Assembly: GCF_033958435.1 (NCBI RefSeq)
Contig: NC_134152.1
Coordinates: forward strand, 13,812,001-13,876,000
Length of the DNA stretch: 64,000 nucleotides
Reading direction: 5' to 3'
Origin: Carettochelys insculpta
Lineage: Eukaryota; Chordata; Testudines; Carettochelyidae
Under the pieces are notes generated by a model that worked only from the letters and a program-made list of their open reading frames with translations, ran no database searches and was not told the DNA's origin. Position 1 is the stretch's first letter, and each line of letters opens with the position of its first letter. Of the stretch, positions 33,597 to 44,094 are shown in pieces. A program made the translations under genes and the position numbers.

Positions 33597-33835
33597 GGAA
33601 GTTACAGAAAGAAAGGGGTAGGTTGCATATTAGGGAAAACTATTTCACAAGGAGGTGTTAAAGCACTGGAATGCGTTACCAAGAGAGGTGGTGGAATCTC
33701 CATCCCTGGAGGTAAAGTCCCAGCTTGACAAAGTCCTGGCTGGGGTGATTTAGTTTGGGGTTGGTCCTGCTTGAAGCGCGGGCTGAACTAGATGACCTCC
33801 TAAGGTCCCTTCCAGCCCTAGGATTCTATGATAAT
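33597..33835 (+). mobile_element. CR1 LINE, part 2 (3' end)
   Basis: This is the normal CR1 continuation, with CTATTTCACAAGGAGG, GAATGCGTTACCAAGAGAGG and TGGTGGAATCTCCATCCCTGG. It ends with GATGACCTCCTAAGGTCCC and GATTCTATGAT. Confidence 0.85.
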
Positions 33836-35053
33836 TTTGCAAAGGAATCATCTGGTGTTCTCAATTGCAAATAACTGGAGCATTATTTAGACATCTTTCA
33901 AAGGGAGTGGATGGGGAAGAGAGTTTTCTTCCCACACTCTTCCTCCTTCACTACTTAGTCTTTCTTTTCCTTCTCATTCATGGTGCTATCTGAGATGTTG
34001 CTTTTCAGAACACAAAACTTGTGCAATGATACACGTGGTTATAATTACAAGTCTTAATTCTGTTTACACACTAATTTGCTTTCCATGAATGGATCAGTAC
34101 GCCACATAAATCTTCCCACCCCCACTAGATTTTCATTCCTTGTGAGAGGTTTGTACAATTTATGCAGGTAAGGAAGTCAGATTTTTTCCTTTAATTTGGG
34201 AAAATCAGAAAGACATCACTGAGTTCCAGGAGAGAACTGAAAGGGCATTAGAACGCTATAGATGGATAGCCTTTCCGAGAGAGAAGGGGGAAGACCCAGA
34301 ACCAGTCAAGGGGGAAGAAAATAGTAGGTAAATGAAATTAAACTAATACAACCTTGTAATATTTTGTATACTGTTTGTAATGTCAAACAGATAATCTGCA
34401 TCCAAATAGCAATCCATGAAATATTTCACAGTGAAAATAGATATTAATAAGAATATCATAAACTACAGTATGAAATGTGGTAAATTTGGGGGCAAATTAG
34501 TAGTATTTTTAGGTAGTGTGCAGATTCCAGAGTTCCCACATTGTTCTTTATACTTTTACAATCCTTTTTTTTTTTTTTTATTATTTTTAAAACTCTGTTT
34601 CTTCTCTGGTGCCACATAAACGACTAGCACAAAGAACCTGGAGAACTGTTTGACTATATAAGTAAGGCTGTATTAGTTGTAAACCTGAAAAAAAACAAAC
34701 GTTTTTCTCCCGTATTCCTTCAGTAATGTTTTTCTAACATATTCAGACACTTGTTACTCTTTTTATGTTGATCATAATCCTCTAATTGAACACGACGAGA
34801 AAATATCATGGGATGTGGTCACTGAATATATGATATATGTTCAAGGTCAGGATCGTGGGATAATGAGGTGTCTGATTTTTTGTTTTGTTTTTTAATGTGG
34901 GGTCTTGAAGGGTACAGGTTCAAAGTGTACGTACAAATTTCTAGCTAATTAAGCAAATTTCAGATACTTACACCTCTGTATGAATGTGCACATTTATTCT
35001 GTGTGCGTTAATTTAGGGTGTTTGTTTCCATAAAGAAATTGATAGACTTCCCA
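33836..35053. other. intron 3, AT-rich, nothing recognised
   Basis: No coding potential or repeat ends recognised. A T-run lies at about 34567-34580. Confidence 0.4.
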
Positions 35054-35455
35054 ATCATAGAACACTAAACATGGAAGGGACCTCAAGAGGTCATCAAGTC
35101 CTCTGCACTCATGGTAGGACCAAGCACCATCTATATCATCCCTGTTAGATACATATCTAATCTGTTCTTAAATATCAACAATGATGGAGATTCTGCAACT
35201 GCCCTGGGCAATTTATTCCAGTAATTAATCACCCTGACAGGAAATTTTTTGTTGTTTCTGGTCTTAAGCGTCTTTGGTGCAATTTAAGTCCATTGCATCT
35301 TGTCTGTTTTCAGAGGCTAGGGAAACAATATTTCTCAGTCCTTATAACACCCTTTTAGGTACTCTAAAGCTGCTATTATGTACCTTGTGTGCCTTCTCTT
35401 TTCCAAACTAAACAAACCCAATTCTTTCAGTCTTCTCTCATTTGTTGACCTTTAA
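35054..35455 (-). mobile_element. CR1 LINE 3' fragment, old
   Basis: On the + strand it begins CAATCATAGAACACTAAACA and GGAAGGGACCTCAAGAGGTC, the complement of a CR1 3' end. It continues with the degenerate 3' part of ORF2. It is clearly older than the CR1 at 17444. Confidence 0.75.
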
Positions 35456-35514
35456 CCAGGGTGGTGGTGGTGGTGGTTTTTTTTGAACAGAGAATCTTAG
35501 AACGTGAGAACATG

Positions 35515-35730
35515 AACACTTTTGAAGTATATCACTTTAAGGACTAACAAAATGATTTATTGAGTGATGAGCTTTCGTGGGACAGACCCATTTCATCAGA
35601 TCAATCGTCTCTCCCACAAAAGCTCATCACCAAATAAATAATTTTGTTAGTCTTTAAAGTGCTACATTTCTGCTGTTTTATTTTGTTAGAATAGATTCCA
35701 GCACGGCTACCTCTCTGTTACTTTTGAAGT
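35515..35730. mobile_element. Penelope-like terminal repeat fragment
   Basis: AAGGACTAACAAAATGATTTATTG with GATGAGCTTTCGTGGGACAG is followed by its near-complement, AAAAGCTCATCACC with AATTTTGTTAGTCTTTAAAG. Together they form a hairpin, and the last part GCACGGCTACCTCTCTG is also typical. The same sequences flank the Penelope-like pair at 58838-60703. Confidence 0.6.
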
Positions 35731-36098
35731 ATGTTCTCTACTGTTACGTGGTTGAGATACAGTAATGATCAGATCAGCAAATTGTAATGCAAAGCCAAAG
35801 GCATTTTAAAAAGTGCCTACCTAGTCAGATACTGTGTCATGGTATTTGCAGAGTACACTATTCGAACAATTGCTATTCTGTGACTTTGAAATCAGCAGTT
35901 AACCGTGGTGCCATGAAACGCATTTGTTTTATTTTGTTTGTTAAAAATACAATTGATTCCTCGTGAAATCAAACTCTAGTTGAGCCTCTTGGCTGTTAAA
36001 TGTAGTATAGCTAGTTGTCTTATATTTGAGCAGATAGGGTCCTGTTTTCATGCATCTCTACCATCCTGATTTTGGTGAATTTTGTTTTGTTTTGTCAG
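35731..36098 (+). other. end of intron 3
   Basis: AT-rich sequence with the acceptor TGTTTTGTCAG just before exon 4. Intron 3 is about 29.2 kb long. Confidence 0.5.
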
Positions 36099-36169
36099 CT
36101 CTGATGAAGTTATATTGATTTCTGTGGAAAGCAGAAATTCAGCAACTGTAACAACTGCAAGCAATTCAG
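36099..36169 (+). CDS. ATF7IP2: host gene exon 4 of 7
   Basis: The exon is 71 bases long, with acceptor TTTTGTCAG and donor CAG|GTATCC. Its first base completes the split codon from exon 3 (AG+C), and its last base (G) starts a codon finished in exon 5. It encodes SDEVILISVESRNSATVTT and then ASNS. The DEVILIS stretch of hydrophobic residues beside acids could be a second SUMO-interaction-like motif. The phases fit both neighbours exactly. Confidence 0.5.
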
Positions 36170-36811
36170 GTATCCAAAACTAATCTTGGCATGCATACAT
36201 CCTAGTCAAAATAGATTTAATTAAAACAAAAATTAACCTACCATCCTAGCCTACAACTGTTTTACTCTTTTTAATTGTATCAAAATATAATTCTCCTTGC
36301 TTGCTCTTTAAAAAGAGAAAGCACAACCTGTCAATTTTAGTAATTAACTTTCATTTGCTTTGTGTATCTTGCTAACCATACTTGAAATTTTTTCTCACTT
36401 AAAAATTTGCACTTTTGGCCATGGGACAGGGGGGTTGGGGAGGAGTTGGTTACTATCCTGTTGAGAGAGAATTCAGCATCTGTGCTGGCACACTGAGTCT
36501 TTGTGGGCATTTCTATATAGCTGGAGAGATTACTCCCTAGTCTCACAGAGGTATCTTTGGATTTCAGGGGCCCCTGTGGAAGAAATCTTGGGTGCCCTGA
36601 TTTGGTTGCCAAACTGTTGCATTGGGACAGAGAGGGCAATATAGAGTAGTTTCAGTGAGTCACATAAGGCTGATTGCCAGAAGTATGTCTACAAGTCTTT
36701 TAGGCAATTTTCTGCTATTCCAGTTATTAGATGGACCTTTCTATATCTTGTGTCGATCAGGTCTATTAATTGAAAATAGAATCTTTTAATGTTTTGTGAA
36801 AATTGTTTCAG
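36170..36811 (+). other. intron 4
   Basis: A 642-base intron with no recognised repeat. The acceptor is AAAATTGTTTCAG. Confidence 0.5.
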
Positions 36812-36876
36812 GTGTTCAAAAAAAAATTGTTTGTACACAAGCAGAAATTTCCACTAAACCTCTATCCAAAAATAAG
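36812..36876 (+). CDS. ATF7IP2: host gene exon 5 of 7
   Basis: The exon is 65 bases long, with acceptor TTGTTTCAG and donor AAG|GTAGGT. It completes the split Gly codon and ends in phase 0. It encodes VQKKIVCTQAEISTKPLSKN and a final Lys, a basic linker without a nameable domain. It joins exon 6 in frame across a 20-kb intron that holds the second nest of elements. Confidence 0.5.
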
Positions 36877-37868
36877 GTAGGTTGTTTTTCTCTATTCTAT
36901 TACTTAAAGCTTAATTTTACTTACTTAAATTTATTTTTGTGCATAAAATAAAGAAACAAGGCTTTTTATTTCCAACTGTATGTTTCTTCAGGTGATATGG
37001 AAATGTTTTATAGCAGATACAACACATTCTTTGTTTTCTGTTTGGTACCTTGCTGAAGGAGGAACTGGTGTGCACATTGCTGCCTTATCTCACTTTTGAC
37101 ATCTTAAAGGTGAACTCCAAAGAAAAACATGTTGAGCTTGTGATGCCTTCTATTTCTCTGTAACCTAAGAAGGAGGAATTGAAGGACTCTAATATGCCTT
37201 CTCTACTTGTTTATTACATTGGAAATGTAAGTCTTGTACTGGAAGACTTTACTGCCTGGAAAAGTACTGTCTTGTACTGGAAGACTTTAATGCCTGGAAA
37301 ACGAGTAAAGTGATGTGCTAATGAGGCTGAAAAGTTCAGCAGGTGAAAGGAACAAGGGTTGTTTTTTTTTTTCCTCTCACTGTTCCAAAACTTTTTGGCT
37401 TGTTTGTTTTTTTTGGTTTGTGTTTTTGTTTTTGTTTTTGTTTTTTTTTTTTGAAAAAATAAGCAAAACCATTTTAGGCCATCTTCATATATCAAAAAGA
37501 AACAAAATAAAGTGCAGTTCCAAGTAAAAAGATCATGTACAAAGAGCATTTTTAGGCGGCAAGTATTCCCTGAATAAAATAGTATAAGTCACTTTTGACA
37601 TTCTTCAAAAGATAGCCCTTAATACCAAGTGGTGTAGAGAATACACAGGAAAATAAGTACCTCGTCTCTTTGCTTTCTTCAAAGAACAGTGCGTTCACCC
37701 ACCCAAACGTACACTCCCAAAGCTCATCAGATGGGATATCAACTACCGAATTCTTAGGAGACCTGATGTATGAGAGGGCTAAGGAAAGAGAAGATCAGGA
37801 AAGCAGACTTTCCTTTCTTCCTGTATACTTGGCAGAATTAGAATCTGTTTATAATTTTGAGAGATAAT
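36877..37868 (+). other. intron 5, left part
   Basis: AT-rich sequence with T-runs at about 37360 and 37440. It contains a 38-base tandem duplication (listed separately) and an open frame at 37670-37867 that I do not accept as an exon. Confidence 0.4.
37231..37303. repeat. 38-base tandem duplication
   Basis: Two copies of GTCTTGTACTGGAAGACTTT(A) with (TGCC)TGGAAAA lie directly next to each other. They differ at one base (ACTGCC against AATGCC). Confidence 0.85.
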
Positions 37869-38197
37869 ATAGGTGGAACCTCTCTAGTCTGGCACACTCT
37901 GATCTGGCAAAATCTGTGGACTGGCATGATGTCAGTTAGCCAGATGTCCAATTATCCTGGGCGTGGCCACGTTTAGTTTGGTCTCATAAAGTTTGTTTGC
38001 AGCCACCCGTTCTGCTTCTCAGAGTTCCATGCTGTTGTTTACCTCCCTTTTACCTGTAAATGTCTTCTAGGAGCCTAGTAAGCAGTGGGAATGTTGGTAA
38101 TGCTGATAGACAATATTGACCTACTGTGATTCAGCAAATTCTCTGGTTCAGTACAAGTCAGGTCCTGAATGTGCTGTACTAGAGAGGTTAAACCTAT
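37869..38197. mobile_element. Tc1/mariner- or Tigger-like MITE
   Basis: The left end TAGGTGGAACCTCTCTAGTC and the complement of the right end, TAGGTTTAACCTCTCTAGTA, are inverted repeats. Both continue into GGCACACTC / AGCACATTC. Each end is flanked by TA, which fits a TA target duplication. No coding capacity. Confidence 0.65.
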
Positions 38198-38472
38198 ATT
38201 GATGTTTATTTTAAAGCATTTTTTTTTTTTTAGTTTTAGGGAGGATTTGACAATTATTTAACACTGAGCTTCAAAAAGTTTTAAAGCTTTACCACCATTG
38301 AAACACAAATTGTCAACATCATATATCAACACGTAGAGAATAAAATATCCTTAAATCAAACTATAATAAATTTTCAAGCAGAATTTTTCTTTTCCTGTTC
38401 ATAAATATTATCATTAATGGAAATATTTTTTTCATCTCATTATATATGTACATGATGAAATAGATATTTGTA

Positions 38473-39351
38473 CTTCGAGTAGTGTCCCCATGGGTGCTCT
38501 GCTCTGGGTGTTGGTGCGTTCTTGCGCCCACACTCGGAGATTCTTCTGTAGTCATGGCTTCCCACTCATGCACAGTAGTGCCTCCACATACTATCTGGTG
38601 CATGCATGGCGTGGAACCATGTAGTTTCTTCTCTAATGCCCTTGGCTGCAGACGGAGCTTTGCTTTCTCTCTCTGAAAGGCAGTGAATTTAGTTAGTTAG
38701 TTTTAGTGTCCAGTACCCTTTCTCCAAGTTATTTATCCTGTTTAATGTTCAAAAAAAAAAAAAGTTCTTCAGATAGTAGCATTAGGAATAATTACTGCAT
38801 CATCACCATTCTGGGCTCCCTCAGATTTTTTGCGATCTACCACATGCAGAGAAACCATGCTGGTCTCCAGCCATGCTTCCTGCGTGAAGTGTTTGGATGA
38901 GGGCCACCAAACCCATTCTTGCACCCATTGCTCCAGCCTCATGGTGAGAACCGGGGGGACTGAACCAGTAGGCTCAAAACTTATCTCTGCAAAAAGTCCC
39001 TGCAACCACTGTCCCTGGAGCAGCCTTCTGCTAAGGAATTGCCATGGAAGATCAAGGGTATGGACTCTGTGCATCCCTCAACCTTGGTAGACACCCCGTC
39101 GGCAAAAGCAGATCCTTCTCTGATGCATTCTTGGCCTCTGGTGCCATCTTCATGGGCAGTGCCAGCTGGAAAAGACTGCCTTAGTGTCCCTGGCTCCATC
39201 TAAGCTGGCACTGCTAAAGAGGGTGCCTTCACAATCAAGCCACCAACACTTGGCGCCTCTAACACTGTCTGCACCACTGGCTTCAGCGGCTTCTACTCCT
39301 GGACGTAAAGAGGTCCTCCAAAACTGCGACCCCACCTCGGTCTTTATCATG
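38473..39351 (+). mobile_element. DIRS copy E, part 1 (left terminal repeat and gag start)
   Basis: It begins CTTCGAGTAGTGTCCCCATG, the left terminal repeat of the same subfamily as copy B. The gag-like frame has a zinc knuckle, CVKCLDEGHQTHSC (C-x2-C-x4-H-x4-C), at about 38882-38923. Sequence parallel to copy B follows up to GCGACCCCACCTCGG. The copy then breaks off and resumes at about 45627. Confidence 0.8.
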
Positions 39352-39930
39352 AATGAATGCAGGGAAAGGGTAACCCTTACACAGGGTTCTCTTCAGGGGG
39401 TGGTCAGGTAAGACAATAGGGGGAAGAGAAACTTTTTTGAATTGAGAACAATTGCAGACTGAGGGGTCTTTGGTTGGTTGAGGCAGAGGGGATGGACAGA
39501 ATTGGTTGCCCCGAAGCAGTTGGAATAAATCCAGTAAATATCCTGGCCTTCTCATAATCAGCCACAGATATGTACATAGAAAGGAAATATGTAGTTACAC
39601 ATGATCAGGTTATGGTTATTTAGATTTTGGTGTGGACTGTTTTTTTTTTAGTGGCTCTAGTTAATGACATGATTCTTTCCCCTCTGTTCTGGAATTACTA
39701 AGATGAATCCCAGGGAAGTAATTCTCTGTTCCGCAACTAGTATGATTGAGTTGTTTTGTTTTGTGAATAAATCACTTTCTTTGTTCCCAAGCTCTCTCCT
39801 AAGGAGAGGATAAGAGCTGGAGTTTGTCCCACAGGGAGACTTCCCCAAGTGTATTTTCCTGCGCTAAAGTCCCTGTCTCCCCGCCCCAAGTCAGGGAATC
39901 TGGGATCTTGGGGAGTTGTTTAAACAAAGC
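39352..39930 (+). mobile_element. unclassified insertion in copy E, LTR-like
   Basis: The segment is absent from copy B, so it was inserted. It contains a purine tract AATAGGGGGAAGAGAAAC near 39415-39432 and two AATAAA signals (near 39525 and 39765). A pyrimidine-rich stretch follows before GGGAATCTGGGATCTTGG. These are LTR-like traits. DIRS copy D was inserted into its right part; the remaining 65 bases are probably 45561-45626. Its family and exact ends are unknown. Confidence 0.4.
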
Positions 39931-40461
39931 CTTCTTCTTCGAGTGTCCCCGTGGGTGCTCCACATTAGGTGTCGGGCTCGCCCGGCGCCGCAGATGGGAT
40001 CTTCCAAGCAGTTTCTGCCGGACCGCGCATGCGCCGGTGCGCGCCGCTCCCCCACGCGCTCCCGGCCATGTGCGCGATCCGGTCCCCGCCAGTTCCTCTT
40101 AACCGCCGTCGGCTGCAGACGGAATCCAACTAGGCTAAGGCCAAGTAGCGTATTCAACGACTTTATCTGTTTTTCTTTAAAGTTTTTTTCAGGCACTTAG
40201 GCTACTATAAGCTAGCCGGTTGTTATTTTGTAAAAAAAAAAAAAAAACAACAACGAACAAGCTACGAGAGGGACAGCTCAGCCAGTCCCAGTAACAAGCG
40301 CCGGAGGCCAGGAGCTAGGGCCATCAGCCCTCCTGCTAAGGCAGGCCATCGGATGGGGAAAACGGCACAAAGAAGGTGCTAAGTACCCACTTAAAAACTC
40401 AAAGACTCACCAACAATGTCCTCTTCAGGCTTTAAAAAAACGTGAGTCCTGCCGAGAGGCG

Positions 40462-41490
40462 ATGCCAGTGTCCGATGGGCACAGTCTATGCATAAGGTGC
40501 CTGGGGGAGTCCCATGTGGCACAGAAATGCGCCTTCTGCGCTAAATTAACAACCAGAGCACGGAGGGACAGGGAGATGAGGATAAAAATGCTGCTTCTTG
40601 ATAAGGCCCTCCAGCCAGAAGCGCCGGAGCGGCCGCAGCAGGAGGGACCCTCCGGGGCCCTTAAAAGGAAAGCTGCCTCCCTCACTCCATCAGCGCAGAA
40701 ACGGAGGAAAGTATCTCCAGCCCGATCCCTGCCGGCAGCAACAGCGAGCGGGACGGGAGGAGCAAGCAGCCCCCAGCCGCAGCAACAGCTGATCGGTGGC
40801 GGCACGGAGAGCCACGTGGAAACGGCTCAGCCTCCGATACTCAGCCAGCCACCCCGCACCGCAGGCAGGGCAGCGGCTAAACGAGCGCCGGTACCGGCGG
40901 CACCGCAGGCAGCGGCACCGACCCCCGGGGAACCGGCGGTGCAGAGCGCGCAGGCACGCAGCCTGCCGGCACTGGAGGACACCACACGTGCGGCACCGCC
41001 CTTGAGCGTGCCGAGCTCGGTGCGGACGCCGGAATCCCCTGTATGCCCCCCAGCCCAATCCCTGCCAGCAGCAACAGCGAGCGGGACGGGAGGAGCGAGC
41101 AGCCCCCAGCCGCAGCAACAGCTGATCGGCGGCGGCACGGAGAACCACGTGCAAGCGGCTCAGCCTCCGATAATCAGCCAGCCGCTCCGCACCGCAGGCA
41201 GGGCGGCGGCTAAACAAGCGCCGGTACCACCGACCCCCGGAAAACCGGCGGTGCAGAGCGCGCAGGCACGCAGCCTGCCGGCACCGAAGGACACCGCACG
41301 TGCGGCACCGCCTTCGAGTGTGCCGAGCTCGGTGCGGACGGGGCCGGGATCCCCTGTATGTCAGGGGCGGAGTTACCTCCTCAAGGGAGGGGGAAGACTG
41401 CACACAAGAGGGGGCATTGCAGCCCCTCTCCGCACAGGGCTGTGGAGTTGCTTTCTCACAGCCCTCCGCTATGTTGCAGACTCCAACTAG
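40462..41490 (+). CDS. DIRS copy D gag-like ORF1
   Basis: The open frame has 342 codons. The first third has CIRCLGESHVAQKC (C-x2-C-x4-H-x4-C) and CAFC, then LTTRARRDREMRIKMLLLDK, a basic segment. It is presumably the RNA-binding structural protein of the element. The rest is Pro/Ala/Ser-rich and contains an in-frame tandem duplication: the unit starting LPAATASGTGGASSPQPQQQ occurs twice, 333 bases (111 codons) apart. A further upstream segment from about 40415 (MSSSGFKKT) may be the true start, but a poly-A run shifts the frame. The C-terminal end after about 41350 runs out of the family frame, which continues in the overlapping frame at 41300-41926 (GNLLGKNPYKRSRTPEGN). Confidence 0.75.
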   Translation: MPVSDGHSLCIRCLGESHVAQKCAFCAKLTTRARRDREMRIKMLLLDKALQPEAPERPQQEGPSGALKRKAASLTPSAQKRRKVSPARSLPAATASGTGGASSPQPQQQLIGGGTESHVETAQPPILSQPPRTAGRAAAKRAPVPAAPQAAAPTPGEPAVQSAQARSLPALEDTTRAAPPLSVPSSVRTPESPVCPPAQSLPAATASGTGGASSPQPQQQLIGGGTENHVQAAQPPIISQPLRTAGRAAAKQAPVPPTPGKPAVQSAQARSLPAPKDTARAAPPSSVPSSVRTGPGSPVCQGRSYLLKGGGRLHTRGGIAAPLRTGLWSCFLTALRYVADSN

Positions 41491-42092
41491 AAGGCAGGGG
41501 TCCCCCCCCAGCCTACCCGGAGCCCCCTTCTCCATTTCTGCAACCAGCCTCACCCTGGCTGGGACCACGCAGGGCATAGACACCATCGGCAATCTACTAG
41601 GGAAAAATCCCTACAAACGATCTCGTACCCCCGAGGGCAATTGCGACCGGGGACAGAGACTTAAGCATCTCAGGGGAGACCTGGTTATGGAACCCCGAGA
41701 TTTTTCCTCGCAAACCTCTAGTGAGAGGGTGTACCATCATCAGCAGGAACCGGAAGGGTCCAGAGAGACGTACCCCAGCGGTTCCTCGCTCTCCTCCCCG
41801 GATGAGGCTACGGCCCCGGGGGACGTCCATCCTCCGGACGATCTCAAACAGTTCCAAGAGCTGTTTTACGAGGGTGGCCTTCACGCAAGGCATCCAGACA
41901 GCAAAGGTGCAAGAGCAACACCATAAGCTCCTCAAAAATCTGAGACCTCCGGCCTCCTCCAAAATAGCAATACCACTGATGACGCAATCTTGGAGTCTAC
42001 CACTATGATATGGCAGACTCCTGCGACTATTCCGCCTGTCCACAAGAGAGCGGGGAAAAAAAAAAAAAATAAAAAAATAAAAAAAATACTTC

Positions 42093-43140
42093 GTGCCGAC
42101 GAAGGGCATGGAGTTCCTGTTCAGCCACCCACAACCAAATTCTTTGGTGGTGGAGTCGTCGCAACGTGGGGGAACAGACAAACATGCCAAAAAGCTAGAG
42201 CGGTTGGGCAGAAAGGTCTACTCCTCCTCCACGCTACTGTTGCCAATGGCAAATTACGCAGCGCATCTAGCGAACCATAATTTCGACAACCACATTAGGT
42301 TAATCTCCCTCATGGACTCGCTTCCAGAGGGCACGAAACCAGTGCTCAAGGCCATCATCCGACCATTTTATAACCAGTGGCAAAGGATCACCACAGACAA
42401 ATGGGTGCTGGAGATCATAGCCACGGGGTACGCCATCCCCTCCCAGTTGCTCCCACCGCCATGACCTCCACCCGGGGCCCCACCTCCAGGAGGCCTCCCA
42501 TGTAGCGAGGCTCAAGCAGGAGGTAGACCATCTCATGCTTGTAGGGGCAGTGGAAAGAGTGCCGGAGCAACTGCAAGGGAGAGGGTTCTACTCGAGGTAC
42601 TTCCTCACGGGGAGGTCCATCTTAGATTTTCGAGGCCTCACCGGTACCTGCGCAAGCAACGCTTTCGGATGATCACAAACGCCTCCATCCTTACGGCACT
42701 AGACGATGGAGATTGGTTCGCAGCCCTCGACTTACAAGGTCCTACCGTTTGGGCTCTCCTCAGCCCCCAGAGTCTTCACCAAGACCTTGGCAGTGGTGTC
42801 AGCCTACCTGCACAGACAGGGGGTATTTATATTCCAGTATCTGGATGACTGCCTACTCAAAGAGGCCTCGAAGGAGGAGGTACTACGCATAATATGTGTC
42901 ACAGCAGGCACGTTCTCTTCGCTCGGCCTGCTTATCAATCTGACAAAATCAAAGATAGACCCCACACAGGACATAGAGTTCGTAGGGGCACGCATAAATT
43001 CTATTACAGCGAGGGCGTATCTACCAGAGACTCGCTTTCGGGCCATCGGCTCCCTCGCGCAAGGCTTCACCTTCAGCCCTATGGTGCCGGTTCTGACGTG
43101 CTTACAGCCGCTGGGCCACATGGCAGCAGCGACGTTTCGT
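42093..43140 (+). pseudogene. DIRS copy D gag end and reverse transcriptase, internally deleted
   Basis: The frame at 42093-42464 starts with gag sequence (MEFLFSHPQPNSLVVESS; SSTLLLPMANYAAHLANHNF). It jumps at about 42360 into the RT N-terminus (RITTDKWVLEIIATGYAI), skipping about 0.5 kb that copy C has. RT continues as YLRKQRFRMITNASILTALD and FAALDLQ, then loses about 90 bases that should encode the rest of motif A. It resumes at KVLPFGLSSAPRVFTKTLAV. Motif C is intact (FQYLDDC), followed by LGLLINLTKSKIDPTQDIEF and VLTCLQPLGHMAAATF. The deletions and frameshifts make it inactive. Confidence 0.8.
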
Positions 43141-43162
43141 AGAACAGAACGCCAGGTTACAC

Positions 43163-43735
43163 ATGCGCAGCATGCAGCATCGGCTGGTGAGCGTATACAA
43201 ACCGGCAGCACACACTGTTCACAGGATGGCGTCGCCCACAACAGAGGTGCGCAAATCCCTGCAATGGTGGGTAAACCCCGGGAACCTGCTAACAAGGGTA
43301 CCCTTCCACCAACCACACGTATTGGTTTTTCTTACTACAGATGCCTCCCTCATAGGGTGGGGAGCACACATGGGCGAAGAGGTGACGCAAGGGCTGTGGT
43401 CCTCCATGGAGCAGTCACTGCACACAAATATACTGGAGCTCAGAGCAGTGTTCAACGCCTGCAGACACTTTCGAGACCAAATGAAAGGCAAGGTAGTCGG
43501 GATCAGTACAGACGATACCTCCACCATGTTTTATATAAATCGGCAAGGAGGAGCTCGGTCCCGTGCCTTATGTGTAGAAGCAGTCCGGTTGTGGAACTGC
43601 TGCATCACCAACAATATAACCTTGAAAGCCTCGTACTTACCAGGCGCTCGCAATGTGAAGGCAGACCAGCTGAGCAGGCGTTTCGCACTCACGCACGAGT
43701 GGCAGATCTGTTCCGATCTGCTGCAACCGATTTTT
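43163..43735 (+). pseudogene. DIRS copy D RNase H domain
   Basis: The domain reads, in order, SLQWWVNPGNLLTRVPFHQP, VFLTTDASLIGWGAHMGEE with the first catalytic Asp, NILELRAVFNACRHF with the Glu, VVGISTDDTSTMFYINRQGG with the next Asp, and LPGARNVKADQLSRR with the last Asp. This order is the DIRS-type RNase H, which removes the RNA template. The residues are intact and the frame is open from 43163 to past 44200. The domain itself may be functional in sequence, although the RT before it is not. Confidence 0.85.
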
Positions 43736-44094
43736 CCACGCATGGGGTTTTCCCCAGATAGACCTGTTTGCTACTCAGCACAACAAGAAGTGCCCACGAT
43801 TCTGCTCCAGGGCAGGACTGGGACGGGGGTCCCTGAGGGACGCCTTCGCGATCTCATGGAGGGGCCCCCTGCTTTACGCTTTCCCTCCCACAGTGCTCAT
43901 CCACAAAGTGTTGCAGAAAGCCAGGAGGGAAGGAACCTGAATGATCCCGATAGTCCCAACGTGGGATCGACAGCAATGGTTCCCCCTACTCCTGCGCATG
44001 TCGGACCGGCCACCGATGTCCCCTCCGGTGGCGCTGGATCTGCTCACGCAAGCCCAGGGGTCCATAGTGCATCCGCACCCCCAAGGCCTGCGAC

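Noticed and set aside
37670..37867. Open frame with a good acceptor (CTTTCTTCAAAG) that could be another host exon
   Set aside because: There is no in-frame donor before its stop. The best donor (GAT|GTATGA at 37767) would give an 82-base exon that breaks the phase between exons 5 and 6, which fit each other directly.
40690..41592. 300-codon minus-strand open frame
   Set aside because: It is a shadow of the GC-rich gag frame of DIRS copy D on the other strand and of its internal duplication.
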